Program-made: the position numbers and the translations under genes | Assembly (NCBI RefSeq): GCF_001039355.2 | Contig: NW_019773796.1 | Location: 3,789-46,320 of the forward strand | Length of the DNA: 42,532 bases | Origin: Lingula anatina | Taxonomy: Eukaryota; Brachiopoda; Lingulata; Lingulida; Lingulidae | Reading direction: 5' to 3' | Part shown: piece after piece, positions 24,901-32,992 of the stretch | Numbering within the stretch: position 1 is the first letter of the stretch | How the letters are laid out: every line of letters begins with the position of its first letter | The notes under the pieces: generated by a model | What the model was told of the DNA's origin: nothing | Database searches by the model: none | Seen by the model: only the letters and a program-made list of their open reading frames with translations

Positions 24901-26120
24901 AATGCAAATAGTATTTTGGATGAGTTTAGTTGAAAACAAGGCTATTAGACATTACCTAATAAGGGAATGTTCTATGGTAAAGTAAACATGACAATGGAAA
25001 GTTTCTGGAAATCACGCCATAAGCAATAAAAAGAACATAATTACACACGTGATCAGTACGGAGAATTAGAGTATAAATATGGGTAAATTTGTTTGAAAAT
25101 TAAGTGGTGAATAAATGATTGAAGACTCCAGAACCTCGTCGTCGTTATAATAAATGGCGGAGGATGCGAGCATCGATCCCGCTACCTCGCACACGCCAAA
25201 TTATATTTTTAGTTCACTAAGATAATATGACGAGTTTATGATTAAATGATTTGCGAATTTTATGTTATTCAGTATATGCGTTGCTTAAAAAAAATCAAAA
25301 AGGAGTGTATGTTGTAAAGTTTTAGAATTCGAGGACGAATTCTTTTGAAGAAAGGGTGTATGTTGTAAAGTTAATCACTTACGTTTACGCTAATTACAAT
25401 TATAAATGAAAGGGAAATCAAATAGATGAAAAGTTAGTGTGATATTGGGTGCAAATTTAGTTTCATCGGGTGTCAACAAGTGTAGAACATGTTTTTAGTG
25501 TCAGAAGAAGATTGAAAAGGTCAAAGTCAAAAACATTTAATGTGGTTGGTTAATTTCATAACAGATTTTAATTTTGATCAACTGTTTATCATATGATAAC
25601 TAAGTTTTGGACATGTTTCAAGTATGAGTAATGCAAATAGTATTTTGGATGAGTTTAGTTGAAAACAAGGCTATTAGACATTACCTAATAAGGGAATGTT
25701 CTATGGTAAAGTAAACATGACAATGGAAAGTTTCTGGAAATCACGCCATAAACAATAAAAAGAACATAATTACACGCGTGATCAGAACGGAGAATTAGAG
25801 TATAAATATGGGTAAATTTGTATGAAAATTAAGTGGTGAATAAATGATTGAAGACTCCAGAACCTCGTCGTCGTTATAATAGCTAGTATAGCCCCTCTTA
25901 TAATTGCTCAAAATGCTGTGACTGATTTGAAATCGAATATATCGCCTTTGTCCTCTGTGATTGATCAGTTACTCTAATCATTTTTTACCGTACAGGTATG
26001 TGCATACCACAAATACCCACAAGACATTGAAGCCTATGTAGCTGTCGTCACCTATGTCAATTTTCGTGAAAAGATCTTGTTCGGGGATGAAATTACGCCC
26101 CACACCGACTGCTGTCTCAC
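7536..26120 (-). CDS. OTU-containing Roc-COR GTPase with C-terminal caspase (15-exon gene model, 5' incomplete)
   Basis: Spliced model with exons 26120-26008, 24059-23399, 19984-19751, 17986-17610, 17186-16898, 16530-16267, 14539-14403, 14277-13050, 12506-12403, 12031-11864, 11401-11158, 9373-9206, 8278-8210, 7992-7883 and 7631-7536. All junctions use AG acceptors and GT donors, and codon phase matches at every one. The visible product is about 1,419 residues: unrecognised region (1-257), Roc P-loop (286-293), OTU (about 336-557), Roc G3 (600-605) and G4 (680-683), COR (about 692-1100), linker, and caspase (1136-1419). Roc-COR proteins are GTP-regulated dimers, OTU domains cleave ubiquitin chains, and caspases cleave after Asp, so a cytosolic ubiquitin-linked death or immune signalling protein is inferred. 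The start codon is not identified. The weakest junction is the donor at 9206 (GTACGC). Separate adjacent genes are unlikely because the GTPase motifs lie on both sides of the OTU exons in one frame. Confidence 0.85.
7744..7772. repeat. GA microsatellite
   Basis: Tract of GA dinucleotides with one GGG interruption, in the last intron of the Roco-caspase gene region. Confidence 0.9.
8383..8421. repeat. AC microsatellite followed by AT run
   Basis: About 14 CA repeats followed by TA repeats, within the intron between the exons at 9206 and 8278. It is likely length-variable. Confidence 0.95.
8640..9005. repeat. Tandem duplication of about 180 bp (two units and a partial third)
   Basis: CATCGCTGTTTAACC recurs at about 8661 and 8842, followed each time by a GAGGATTGCA-like and CCTAACTCT-like stretch. 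TTTATGAATG with TATTCTAAGCGG recurs at about 8770 and 8947. Copies are diverged. Located in an intron of the Roco-caspase gene. Confidence 0.7.
9571..10998 (-). mobile_element. Decayed Tc1/mariner-like transposon in a caspase intron
   Basis: Terminal inverted repeats: left TATGCTCAAAATGGTTGTCACAC and right the complement of GCTGCTCAAAGTGATTGTCACAC (about 27 bp, a few mismatches), both flanked by TA. Between them, on the minus strand, are scattered pieces of a Tc1-type transposase in different frames: an HTH-like piece ([12 protein letters not shown]), a piece equivalent to W-x-x-V-x-F-x-D-E, and a C-terminal piece ([15 protein letters not shown]). Frames are broken by stops, so it is not autonomous. 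It lies in the intron between exons 11158 and 9373. Confidence 0.8.
11158..12031 (-). CDS. Roco-caspase gene exons: caspase large subunit (p20)
   Basis: Two exons, 12031-11864 (168 nt, phase 0 to 0) and 11401-11158 (244 nt, ending in phase 1). The first was located because the second lacked the start of the fold. It reads [14 protein letters not shown] and [10 protein letters not shown], the usual p20 opening including the Arg that lines the S1 pocket, then the strand [10 protein letters not shown]. The second reads [11 protein letters not shown] (catalytic His, about residue 1219) and IFIQACQG (QACxG pentapeptide, catalytic Cys about 1270). All residues expected for Asp-specific cleavage are present, so an active protease is predicted. 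A Gly/Lys-rich insertion ([10 protein letters not shown]) precedes the Cys strand. Confidence 0.93.
12277..12299. repeat. Poly-T tract
   Basis: Uninterrupted T run of about 23 nt in a Roco-caspase intron. A second run of about 31 T lies at 12679-12709. Confidence 0.9.
12403..12506 (-). CDS. Roco-caspase gene exon: linker between COR and caspase
   Basis: 104-nt exon, acceptor ttctctctcag and donor ACACG|GTAAAT, entering in phase 1 and leaving in phase 0. It encodes about 35 residues that look helical ([22 protein letters not shown]). No named domain is recognised. Both flanking phases fit, and the next exon begins the caspase fold, so it is best read as a helical connector. Two long poly-T tracts lie in the introns beside it. 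Confidence 0.7.
13050..14277 (-). CDS. Roco-caspase gene exon: end of Roc and COR domain
   Basis: The largest exon, 1,228 nt (409 codons), with acceptor tttttatgtag and donor CACCGG|GTAAGT in phase 1. After a charged helix it reads through a COR (C-terminal of Roc) region with the typical GNFLYFPD and [16 protein letters not shown] blocks, then helical and beta segments ([20 protein letters not shown]). COR mediates dimerisation and couples GTP turnover to output in Roco proteins. No kinase domain follows, which separates this protein from the LRRK type. The final Lys- and Asp-rich part leads to the linker before the caspase. Confidence 0.93.
14403..14539 (-). CDS. Roco-caspase gene exon: Roc GTPase helix 3 and G4 motif
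   Basis: 137-nt exon found by extending upstream of the obvious open frame to the acceptor tttatttttcag at 14540. This supplies [14 protein letters not shown], the helix that normally lies between G3 and G4 in Roc domains. It then reads [11 protein letters not shown], a strand plus the G4 guanine-specificity motif in its usual Roc form (THxD). The donor is AAAGTG|GTAAGC, phase 0. The 5' end completes the split Asp codon left by the previous exon. The intron upstream holds a Tc1-like remnant at 14615-15885. Confidence 0.88.
14615..15885 (+). mobile_element. Decayed Tc1/mariner-like transposon in the Roc intron
   Basis: About 29-bp terminal inverted repeats beginning TATACTGCTCAAAAGAAG at both ends, differing by a few bases before GGAACAC. 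Total length is about 1.27 kb, with TA at the boundaries. On the plus strand a decayed transposase is recognisable, including [20 protein letters not shown], which corresponds to the segment before the third catalytic acid in Tc1 transposases. Several stops and frame changes are present. It lies between the exons at 16267 and 14539. Confidence 0.85.
15933..15965. repeat. ATT microsatellite
   Basis: About 11 ATT repeats immediately outside the right end of the Tc1-like element. Confidence 0.95.
16267..16530 (-). CDS. Roco-caspase gene exon: Roc GTPase G3 / switch II
   Basis: 264-nt exon, acceptor gtgaaatag and donor AAAG|GTAACA. It starts with 2 nt that complete the phase 1 codon left by the OTU exon. 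It encodes a charged segment and then [13 protein letters not shown], the Roc G3 motif DxxGQ, followed by THQ-like helix residues and the strand VYLLVFDLS. This is the direct continuation of the GTPase fold begun at 19984-19751. The exon ends in phase 1 and joins the exon at 14539. Confidence 0.93.
16898..17986 (-). CDS. Roco-caspase gene exons: OTU cysteine protease domain inserted in the Roc domain
   Basis: Two exons, 17986-17610 (377 nt) and 17186-16898 (289 nt). The first carries the OTU nucleophile motif [10 protein letters not shown], with Asp and Cys at about residues 421 and 424. The second has the conserved DGEWVDE block and ends with [12 protein letters not shown], whose His before Tyr (about 548) is the expected catalytic His. 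OTU proteases hydrolyse ubiquitin isopeptide bonds, so all residues expected for activity are present. About 70 residues before the motif are polar and could be a linker. The two exons total 666 nt (222 codons), enter in phase 1 and leave in phase 1, so they form a symmetric cassette between the P-loop and G3 exons. Donors are GAG|GTAATA and AAAG|GTGTGG. Substrate and chain preference cannot be read from sequence. Confidence 0.92.
18345..18382. repeat. GT-rich microsatellite
   Basis: Alternating GT/GC run in the intron between the P-loop exon and the first OTU exon. Confidence 0.85.
18830..19384. mobile_element. Foldback-type MITE rich in ATTCGTGG
   Basis: Ends GCCCCTATTTCACACAGACC and its complement about 550 bp apart, with a third internal copy of the end near 18998. 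The interior is built of ATTCGTGG / CCACGAAT words in both orientations. The sequence has one N at 19025, inside the central repeat. No transposase. Located in the 1.76-kb intron that splits the P-loop exon from the OTU exons. Confidence 0.75.
19751..19984 (-). CDS. Roco-caspase gene exon: Roc GTPase P-loop (G1) and switch I
   Basis: 234-nt exon, acceptor tttgtgtag and donor TCAG|GTAAGT. After an acidic helix it shows a hydrophobic strand (VRLLVV) running into GPSESGKT, a Walker A / G1 motif of the form GxxxxGKT, followed by a helix (LCRRLLKEQ). A TVGVEI stretch then fits the switch I region of Roc domains (usually T-x-G-[IV]-[DE]-I), followed by a Trp. The exon starts with 2 nt of a split codon and ends in phase 1. 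In an ordinary Roc domain the G3 strand would follow within a few dozen residues; here the OTU exons follow instead. Confidence 0.9.
19985..22315. other. Intron sequence without recognisable gene
   Basis: AT-rich stretch inside the 3.4-kb intron between exons 23399 and 19984. Apart from the small palindromic element at 21696-21794 I see no exon, RNA gene or repeat that I can support. Confidence 0.6.
21696..21794. mobile_element. Small palindromic element made of CCTATAGGAT units
   Basis: Arms CGAAAAAGTCCTATAGG and its complement, filled with repeats of the self-complementary 10-mer CCTATAGGAT and centred on AAATTGGCCCAATTT. The right arm has one more unit than the left. TTA occurs immediately outside both ends, which fits a 3-bp target duplication as made by PIF/Harbinger elements. 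Length about 99 bp. Confidence 0.7.
22316..23380. mobile_element. TIR element ending 18 bp from a splice donor
   Basis: 21-bp terminal inverted repeats CTATAGACCTTTTTC-(a/g)-TCTTT at 22316 and 23380 with one mismatch. Interior of about 1.06 kb without a recognisable protein. It fills much of the intron after the N-terminal exon; the donor GT lies at 23398. Confidence 0.75.
23399..24059 (-). CDS. Roco-caspase gene exon: N-terminal region of unknown fold
   Basis: 661-nt exon, acceptor tttttattcag and donor CAACAG|GTAACT, ending in phase 1 and matching the Roc exon at 19984. It encodes about 220 residues that alternate short hydrophobic and charged runs (for example [14 protein letters not shown] and [13 protein letters not shown]), which suggests a beta-rich globular domain. 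It contains several Cys residues but no zinc-finger spacing, transmembrane segment or signal peptide. I do not recognise leucine-rich or ankyrin repeats, the usual N-terminal partners of Roco GTPases. The exon is open and long enough to be confident that it codes; its role as a sensor or dimerisation region is only a guess. A TIR element ends 18 nt beyond its donor. Confidence 0.75.
24630..25152 (+). repeat. 5' LTR
   Basis: Starts TGTTGTAAATAAGTTAATC and ends CGTCGTTATAATA. Differs from the 3' copy by scattered substitutions and small indels. Confidence 0.8.
25155..25188 (+). other. Putative primer binding site (tRNA 3' complement)
   Basis: The complementary strand reads as CCA, a discriminator, 7 acceptor bases and a T-arm with 5-bp stem (GCGGG / CTCGC) around a 7-nt ATCGATG loop. 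Extent beyond the usual 18 nt is unusual; a tRNA-derived fragment is the alternative. Confidence 0.5.
25361..25881 (+). repeat. 3' LTR
   Basis: Direct repeat of 24630-25152, preceded by a purine-rich tract and followed by GCTA. Confidence 0.8.
26008..26120 (-). CDS. Roco-caspase gene, most 5' plausible exon (function unknown)
   Basis: Open frame of about 37 codons between an acceptor (ctatttaag) and a donor (GTG|GTATGC). It includes the stretch [14 protein letters not shown] and ends in phase 0, which matches the next exon at 24059. I recognise no domain. It is separated from the next exon by an intron holding the LTR element at 24626-25885. The acceptor pyrimidine tract is weak and the exon has no Met, so more 5' exons must exist if it is real. 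Expression data would decide. Confidence 0.5.
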
Positions 26121-26129
26121 CTTAAATAG

Positions 26130-27100
26130 AAGGCGGTTTTAAACACTCATTCTCGGTATATAGGGCCATTTACTTTATTTTAATAAAAGAAGTGGGGTGA
26201 AAAATTTTTTGCCCACGTGGAATTTATCTAATATATGTTTAGCAGAATACAAAATGAAATGATAATTACAAGTTTTATCTGTCCTTTCACAAACAACCGG
26301 ACTAAATTGTACCGGTAAACCTTCGTTACTGTCGCTGGCAGAACCATCTTACATTCCCAATCGATCTACAGCAGTTCATTTTTACTAAAATAGAGTGTGC
26401 AACTTGTCAGAAGGCCAGTATAGTGTATATCGTCTCAGAAAATATCTTAAATGTTTATGTCAAACTGAATAAATACTTTGCGGCTACTTTTTTGACGACG
26501 GATTTAAAAAATTTTTAAAAAAATGGTACGTTTTTTGACGCAGGTCATTATTTTAAGTTACTTTTTTTTAATTTTCAAATATATTTTAGCCATTATTTTA
26601 ACAGAAATTTCAATTTGTACATTGCATGTACTTAGCTTTAGCCATTATTAGCAAGATAATATGGTGACAGGACACAGTCAATTGTTTTAGACGAAACACA
26701 ACAAAACTGCATTTATATACAAAGTCATTTGCAAAATCTTTGTTATTATGCAGGCATTGTAAAAAATGTATTTGAGGTTGAAGACAAAATGTGTCATTAA
26801 ACTTACGTGAATCTCGTAATACCCCTTCAGCGCGATGTGATTTATGTTAGTATTGATAACATGAATATTATTCAAAAGGATCGTTATTTTTAAAACATTC
26901 TTAATAAAAACAGGCTAAATCGTCGAAACGTCTTCCCCATACTAGCAGGGCCAAAATTTTCTATAATTAATTTTATTAATCCTAACTAGATTTGCCACTT
27001 TCACATATCAGAGATTAAGACAAAATAGAATCCTCGGTAGTATCTTTAACTTTATTTTTCATTTTTTTTTTCTTTTCTGTTCTTTCCAAGTGGACATATA
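26130..27100. other. Region without a gene I can support
   Basis: AT-rich sequence upstream of the first Roco-caspase exon found. A short Met-initiated frame near 26,355 with a GTAAGA donor has the wrong phase for the next exon. The possible micro-exon at 26807-26824 is listed separately. Confidence 0.5.
26807..26824 (-). CDS. Possible 18-nt micro-exon upstream of the Roco-caspase gene
   Basis: A strong donor (CAC|GTAAGT) sits at 26807, and a TACTAAC branch-point-like motif lies about 20 nt before an AG at 26825. Read in the phase required by the exon at 26120, the 18 nt give VLRDS and a split Arg codon. Phase compatibility and the donor are real observations, but an exon this short could be coincidence. 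Confidence 0.2.
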
Positions 27101-28402
27101 TAATGACAATGAGTGTAAACTGACGAAAAACGCACTGAGGTGCTTATACTTTTATGCTTATCAGTGAGAAATATAACGCCAGTATTTCATATTTTCGAGG
27201 TGGTTTGTACAGTTTCTAAACAGCAAACTGTTAGATGCATTATTAAATAATGAGGTGCATGAAACAAAACCCTTTTCGGTATTTTGATGATGATAAGTAA
27301 TTAAACCCCATGAGCAACCTTAAGAACAGATCTTATAAGAAACGGAAATAAATTCACCCAATCATCACAACCATAAATTACATGCATTGTTGAATTTAAG
27401 ACACATCAAGTCATCCACCCACTCATCCACCAGTAACAGCATGCACTATGAACAGTGTGAAGTCTTTGTAAGTGTATATATTACAATAGTAGATGACAAA
27501 TGAAGCAGATAAAAAGATAACAAATTTACTACTGAAATGTGTAAAACTGCAATTATACAACAGATATTATTGCCAATATTAAAGGTTTCAATAAACAACT
27601 CTGCAAAGTGCATAATACTATGGAAATGCTGAATGTTAAAATCGACGTTTCATAAAAATGCAGTTTCTTCTTTTAAATCAGCATGATCGTATTATTTTCC
27701 AAGATGTTTTAAAAATATTCTCCTAGCCTACGAAACCCCCACCCCCACACCGCACTATACGGGCAATTTGTACCACATTATCTGATAAACGAGTATTACT
27801 CGTACAAATGTTCTCTCTGCCGTATGTCTGTTTACTTCTTCATATCTGTATATTTACTCACTACTATATGAAAAAATGGCCCAGTTATCTACAGCCTGAC
27901 AGAACTAAAGTGTACTTGAGTATTACGGTGTCCTCCCTTTGCTGCATGTCTTTAAAATATTTTATTTAAAATATTGAAGTGGTGACAAACACAGTGACAT
28001 TTCTAGGCAGAGTAACCGCAACTCTCTACTATATAGTTTTCAAGATAATAATTTTAATATTTCAACTCATATGTTAATGTTACAGTCTAGAAATTACCAC
28101 ATATTACTCCAATTTTAAAGCAGCTGCAACTAATACAAGTTAAGGCTAGAATTTTATTAAAAAAAATTAACATGTATTATTCATGACTTTTAAAATCAAA
28201 ATGTTTTATTCATGACTTTTGTTCATGTTTCTTTTAAAAGTATATTTCATTAGCTAGACCTTGTATTTTTTCCTTTTTTACCTCGTTCTTCTAATTATTA
28301 TTTCCACGGTCATATACATCTTAATCGGTCTTATCTATTTTTTTTTTTTTTTACATGTTGTAAAGTCTTCTGATCATTTATACATTTTAAACTCAAAATC
28401 AA

Positions 28403-28403
28403 A

Positions 28404-28454
<51 letters not shown>
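28403..28454. repeat. ATT microsatellite of copy A
   Basis: About 17 ATT repeats. The equivalent tracts of other copies are at 30985-31036, 36508-36541 and 38686-38732, with different lengths. Confidence 0.95.
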
Positions 28455-28456
<2 letters not shown>

Positions 28457-29084
28457 TCTATGTCAATGATGTGGTAGTTAAGCTACTTGGTTCATCTTTA
28501 TTTTTTGAAATCAAAAACATATCAGGTCGATGCCAGGTCAGTTATAAGTTGTATCCTAGTTAACGTCAAGGTTTTGCGCTTTCTGGAAATGCAAATAGTG
28601 TCATACCATATACTGGTGCAGTTAAATATTAACTAACAAAACCTTATCCATTTATAAATCAATTGTCAAATTGAAAGAATAGAAAGGGCAATTTTATGAT
28701 TAACTTTTAAACAAGCACCTAAAATTATCATAACTTATCAATTACGTATACAACTTTACTAAATAATATGCCCATTTTGAAAGTACGGTTACCTATATGT
28801 ACAATTTACCATTATTTTACTTAGCCTTATAATCCCATTACTCACCTAGTTGCTATCCAAACAGTCACGCTAATTTAAAATATAACCAGTACTTCTTCTG
28901 CCGATCAATCAAACAGATCGGCTTTAAATTCTCTTGTGATATCTTTCGAAAATTTCCATGGTATATATCGTACTACCTCGACTGAAAGAAGGACGCGTGT
29001 ATCTACAGCCTGACAGAACTATTTCGCTCCTAATGTAGTTAGGTTATCTCCTTTTGCTGCAGTTAAATATTAACTAACAAAAAC

Positions 29085-29765
29085 TTATCCATGAATCAAT
29101 TGTCAAATTGAAAATTAAAAATGAAAAACTTGTGAAACAGATTTTTTTAGAAGATTACAAATTGGGGAAGAAAAACTGGTGCTCTGAGGTAAGAGAGATA
29201 CTCAAATTCTGTAATATGGAAACTCATTTTTAAACAAACAAATTGTGGATATAGATTACATAAAAAACTATTTTTTTGAAAAATTCCAAATTAAATGGAA
29301 AAAAATACATTTTGAAATTGCCTAAACTTCGGACATATATGACATTTAAAAAAGAATTGAAAGCTGAAAAATATTTACACATAGATTTAAATAGGAAAGA
29401 AAAATCAATTTATACTCAATTTCGAATGGGCATTTTGCCTTTGCAGGTAGAAACTGGACGGTATACTAATACACTTTTAAATGAAAGAATATGCTAAGTA
29501 TGCAAAAAAGAACTAGAAGATGAGAGTCATTTCTTACTTCGGTGCACTGCTTACACAGAGGAAAGAGATCAATTTTATAGAAAATTGGAGTTTCAAAAAA
29601 ATGATACAAATGACATTTCTATAGAAGATTTAATGAAAAAAAAATTGAGAAAATTAGAAAATTTTATTATTAAGATTAAGACAGGAAAATTGTTTACGAC
29701 AGGTGTCTTATAAGCCCTAAGGGCTGGGTGTTCTGTACACATGACACGTTAATAAATGATGAATG
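29085..29765 (+). mobile_element. 5'-truncated LINE, 3' end with C-terminal reverse transcriptase tail
   Basis: A frame reads YILKLPKLRTYMTFKKEL and FRMGILPLQVETGRY, then after a TAA reads CKKELEDESHFLLRCTAY. This is the pattern of the zinc-binding segment found after reverse transcriptase in many metazoan LINEs, where a C-x-x-C...H-x-x-x-x-C pattern follows an F-R-x-G block. The first Cys pair straddles the in-frame stop. The 3' tail has tgatgaatgat repeats. The reverse transcriptase core is absent, so it is inactive. Confidence 0.7.
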
Positions 29766-29836
29766 ATATGAAACGGGAAATTTTATGATCCATAACACTC
29801 TATATAAGCACCTAAATATGTAACTAAATAATTACG

Positions 29837-29880
29837 TATTGTCAGGATCGCCCGGAGTTCAAAAGACGATCCTGACAATA
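29837..29880. repeat. Perfect 14-bp hairpin
   Basis: TATTGTCAGGATCG at 29837-29850 and its exact complement at 29867-29880 with a 16-nt loop. Situated at the junction between the LINE-containing stretch and the second copy of the TIR element interior. Confidence 0.85.
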
Positions 29881-30970
29881 TTTATTTCTTACATTTAGTC
29901 AAGAGCATTAGATTCAGATATATTTGATTATTAAAAAATGAATTAATTAATATCAATTCCTCCTTCCGAAATGATTTTAGTCCCTATTTTTTAAGTTTTC
30001 TCAGTAACTATAAAGAAAACTTATAACTTCATATTCTCCTCAAACATATGGACCAACAAAATATGAAAACATTTTTGCTGAGAACCACTTCAATGAGAAA
30101 TTAAATCCAAATATATAAGCATCAAACATGACAACTAGCACTGTGGAAGGACATGTGAGGCATTTTGATTGGGCAATAAGAGGCCATGTGACCAAAACAC
30201 TTATGTCTTTTAAGATAACCTTAAACTTAAAATGCACAATTATTATATATAGAAGTATTTTTAAACTGAGAAACACTTCATTTGGATGAATAATTTTGAA
30301 GTTATTATTATTTAGACAATTTATTATATTTAGAATTAATGAATTTGGTAAGATTTTCTCTCAAATGCCCCAATACTATTTTAAGATGATCAGAGCAGAT
30401 GAGAACTCATATGATAGTCCAAATTAGTAACATGTTTGAAGATGAAATATCTTATCATGGAAAGACATGTTTACCTTTGATATTATTCATCAAGCTTATG
30501 CTGGTATGTATTTCATAAAATATTATTGTTAGCCTTGTTTTACATTTAGCAATGGACAAAACGTCCTTCCGAGATTCGTCCTTCCGAGATGTCTACTTGA
30601 TTTTTATATATGCAAAATTTTCACATTAAAAAAAATCAAAAACACTTTCCACATATCTAGAAAGTGAAATAATCAAATATCCATATTTTGACTCGATTTT
30701 TAAAATATCTCCACAGGCAGAGCAGAGTTTTGGTGTTAAAGTTTAAAGTTAAAATTCTATGTCCATTTCATGTCCTTCCGAGATGCTCATTAATTATAAC
30801 TATTTTTCCTTAACTATTATCTTTTTAATCCAAACGTTTTGCCCAAATATCACTTATACATTGAAAATAAACATGCAAAAAATTGGCCTTCCACCTTTTT
30901 TACTTTTTTAATTTTTTTTTATTTGAAGTGTTTATGTCTTTCCAGCACAGCAAAAATCTTAAATTCAAAA
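29881..30970. mobile_element. Diverged second copy of the TIR element at 35363, ends missing
   Basis: Shares long stretches with 35590-36470, for example acatatggaccaacaaaata and catcaaacatgacaactagc, in the same order. The GGGCCAT ends are not present here. It contains repeated cgtccttccgagat words at about 30562, 30578 and 30772. Confidence 0.7.
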
Positions 30971-31002
30971 ACGAAAAATTACTTTTATTATTATTATTAT
31001 TA

Positions 31003-31037
<35 letters not shown>

Positions 31038-32074
31038 GGTCTATGTCAATGAAGTGGTAGTTAAGCTTCTTGGCACATCTTTTGTTTTATTTTCTGAAAT
31101 CACAGACATATGACGTTGATGCCAAGTAAATTACTAGTTGTATCCCAGTTAAGGTCAAAGTATCGCGCTTTTCGGACATAAAAGTATTGTGATACATGTA
31201 CCGTATACTGCTGCTGTTAAAGATTAACTTACAAAAAAACTGTCCCATTAATAAATCAATTGTCAAATTGTAAGAATAGAAAAGGCAATTTTATGATTCA
31301 CAACGCACTAAATAAGCACCTAAAGTTATCATAACTAATCAACTATCAATATCAAATATTCTCCACCCCACCCCTCACCCCCGCTCTATACGGGCAATGT
31401 GTACCACATTATCTGATAAACGAGTATTACTCGTACACATGTTCTCTCTGCCGTATCAAGTTCTCTGTTTACTTCTTCATATCTGTGTATATTTACTCAC
31501 TACTATATGAAAGAACGACCCAGTCATCTACAGCCTGACAGAACTAAAGTGTACTTGAGTATTTAGGTGTCCTCCCTTTGCTGCATGCCTTGATAATATT
31601 TCATTTAAAATATTGAAGTGGTGACAAACACAGTGACATTTCTTGGCAGAGTAACCGCATCTCTCTACTATATAGATTTCAAGATAATAATTTTAATATT
31701 TCAACTCATATGTTAATGTTACAGTCTAGAAATTGCCACATATTACTCCAATTTTAAAGCAGCTGCAACTAATACAAGTTAAGGCTAGAATTCTATTTAA
31801 AATTAGCATGTATTATTCATTACTTTTAAAATCAAAATGTTTTATTCATGACTTTTGTTCATGTTTCTTTTAAAAGTATATTTCATTAGCGAGACCTTGT
31901 ATTTTTTTCCTTTTTTTACCTCGTTCTCCTATTTATTATTTCCACGGTCATCTTAATAGGTCTTATCTATTTTTTATACATTTTACATGTTGTTAAGTGT
32001 ACCGATCATTTTATGTTGTTTTTTTAATTCAAAATCTAAAAATTACTTTTATTATTTATATTATTCTACAAATA

Positions 32075-32340
32075 ATAATAATTTTGCACTGTAACCGCGT
32101 AAGATCGTAGAGATAAAGAAAATTTCTTGTATGGACTCGGGGTCGGTCGTTTAATATAACAGCGTAAAGTTGACTTAACGTTGTGATTGACTTGGTTTCT
32201 TTCGCACGCACTTACGTGAAGTTTTAGACCAACGGATCTGGGATTGAACGTGAGAATGAAAGGTTTACTTGTATAAGTGAGCGTAAGTGAGCGATTGTGA
32301 GTGAAAGCATCCTTCGGATAGTACGTTCAGTACAGTATAC
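32075..32340. other. Segment specific to copy B
   Basis: Sequence from about 32075 to 32340 is not found at the equivalent place in copies A, C and D. It contains a repetitive gtaagtgagcg stretch. No protein or TIRs are recognised. Confidence 0.4.
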
Positions 32341-32992
32341 AACTTTACTAACTAAAATGTCCATTTCGAAAGTACGGTAACCTTCATGTACAATTTACCA
32401 TTATTTTACTTAGCCTTATAATCCCATTACTCACCTAGTTGCTATCCAAGCAATCAAACAGATCGGCTTTAACTTCTCTTGTGATGTCTTGTGAAAATTC
32501 CCAAGGTACATAAGGTACTTCCTCTACCCAACTGTATCGACAAGGCGCAGGTGTGCAAAATGGCCAGTAATACGTCACGTCCAGGTACACGTTGTATATA
32601 CATACTGTATAAGGGAATAGAGCACTTGAATTTGTCTGAGCATGCGCAGGCAGTGGGTGTTAACTGCCGATTAACGCTCCGAGGTGCTTATGTTTATATG
32701 CTTATCAATGAGAAATATATAACGCCGGTATTTCATATTTCTAGGGGATTTGTACAGTTTCTAAACAGCAAACTGTCAGATGCATTATTGAATATTAAGA
32801 TTCATAAAAAAACCTTTTCGGTGTTTTATTTTTCGGTGATAAACCCCATGAGTAACCACAAGAACGGATCTTATAAGAAACGGAAATAACAACGACGCGG
32901 GCACCGTAATTCACGCAATCATCACAACCATACATTATATGCATTATACATGTACGGTTAACGCGCACCACAAATTATGTCTGATAAACGAG

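Larger units (their letters stand above)
24630..25881 (+). mobile_element. LTR retrotransposon almost without interior (TRIM-like)
   Basis: Two direct repeats, 24630-25152 and 25361-25881 (523 and 521 bp), highly similar. The first is followed after 2 nt by a sequence complementary to a tRNA 3' end (TGG plus acceptor stem and T-arm), a plausible primer binding site. The second is preceded by a purine-rich gaagaaaggg, a plausible polypurine tract. GCTA flanks both outer ends (24626-24629, 25882-25885). Only about 210 bp remains between the LTRs and no protein is encoded, so it must depend on other elements. LTR ends are TG...TA rather than TG...CA. It sits in the intron between exons 26008 and 24059. 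Confidence 0.8.

Noticed and set aside
25155-25188. tRNA gene
   Set aside because: Only the 3' half of a tRNA (acceptor strand and T-arm) is present, directly after an LTR, so a primer binding site is the better reading.
26330-26375. Met-initiated minus-strand frame with a GTAAGA donor as first exon of the Roco-caspase gene
   Set aside because: It ends in phase 0, whereas the exon at 26120 needs one preceding nucleotide, so the frame would not be kept.
28261-31113. Leucine- or tyrosine-rich frames over the ATT tracts
   Set aside because: They are translations of ATT microsatellites, not proteins.
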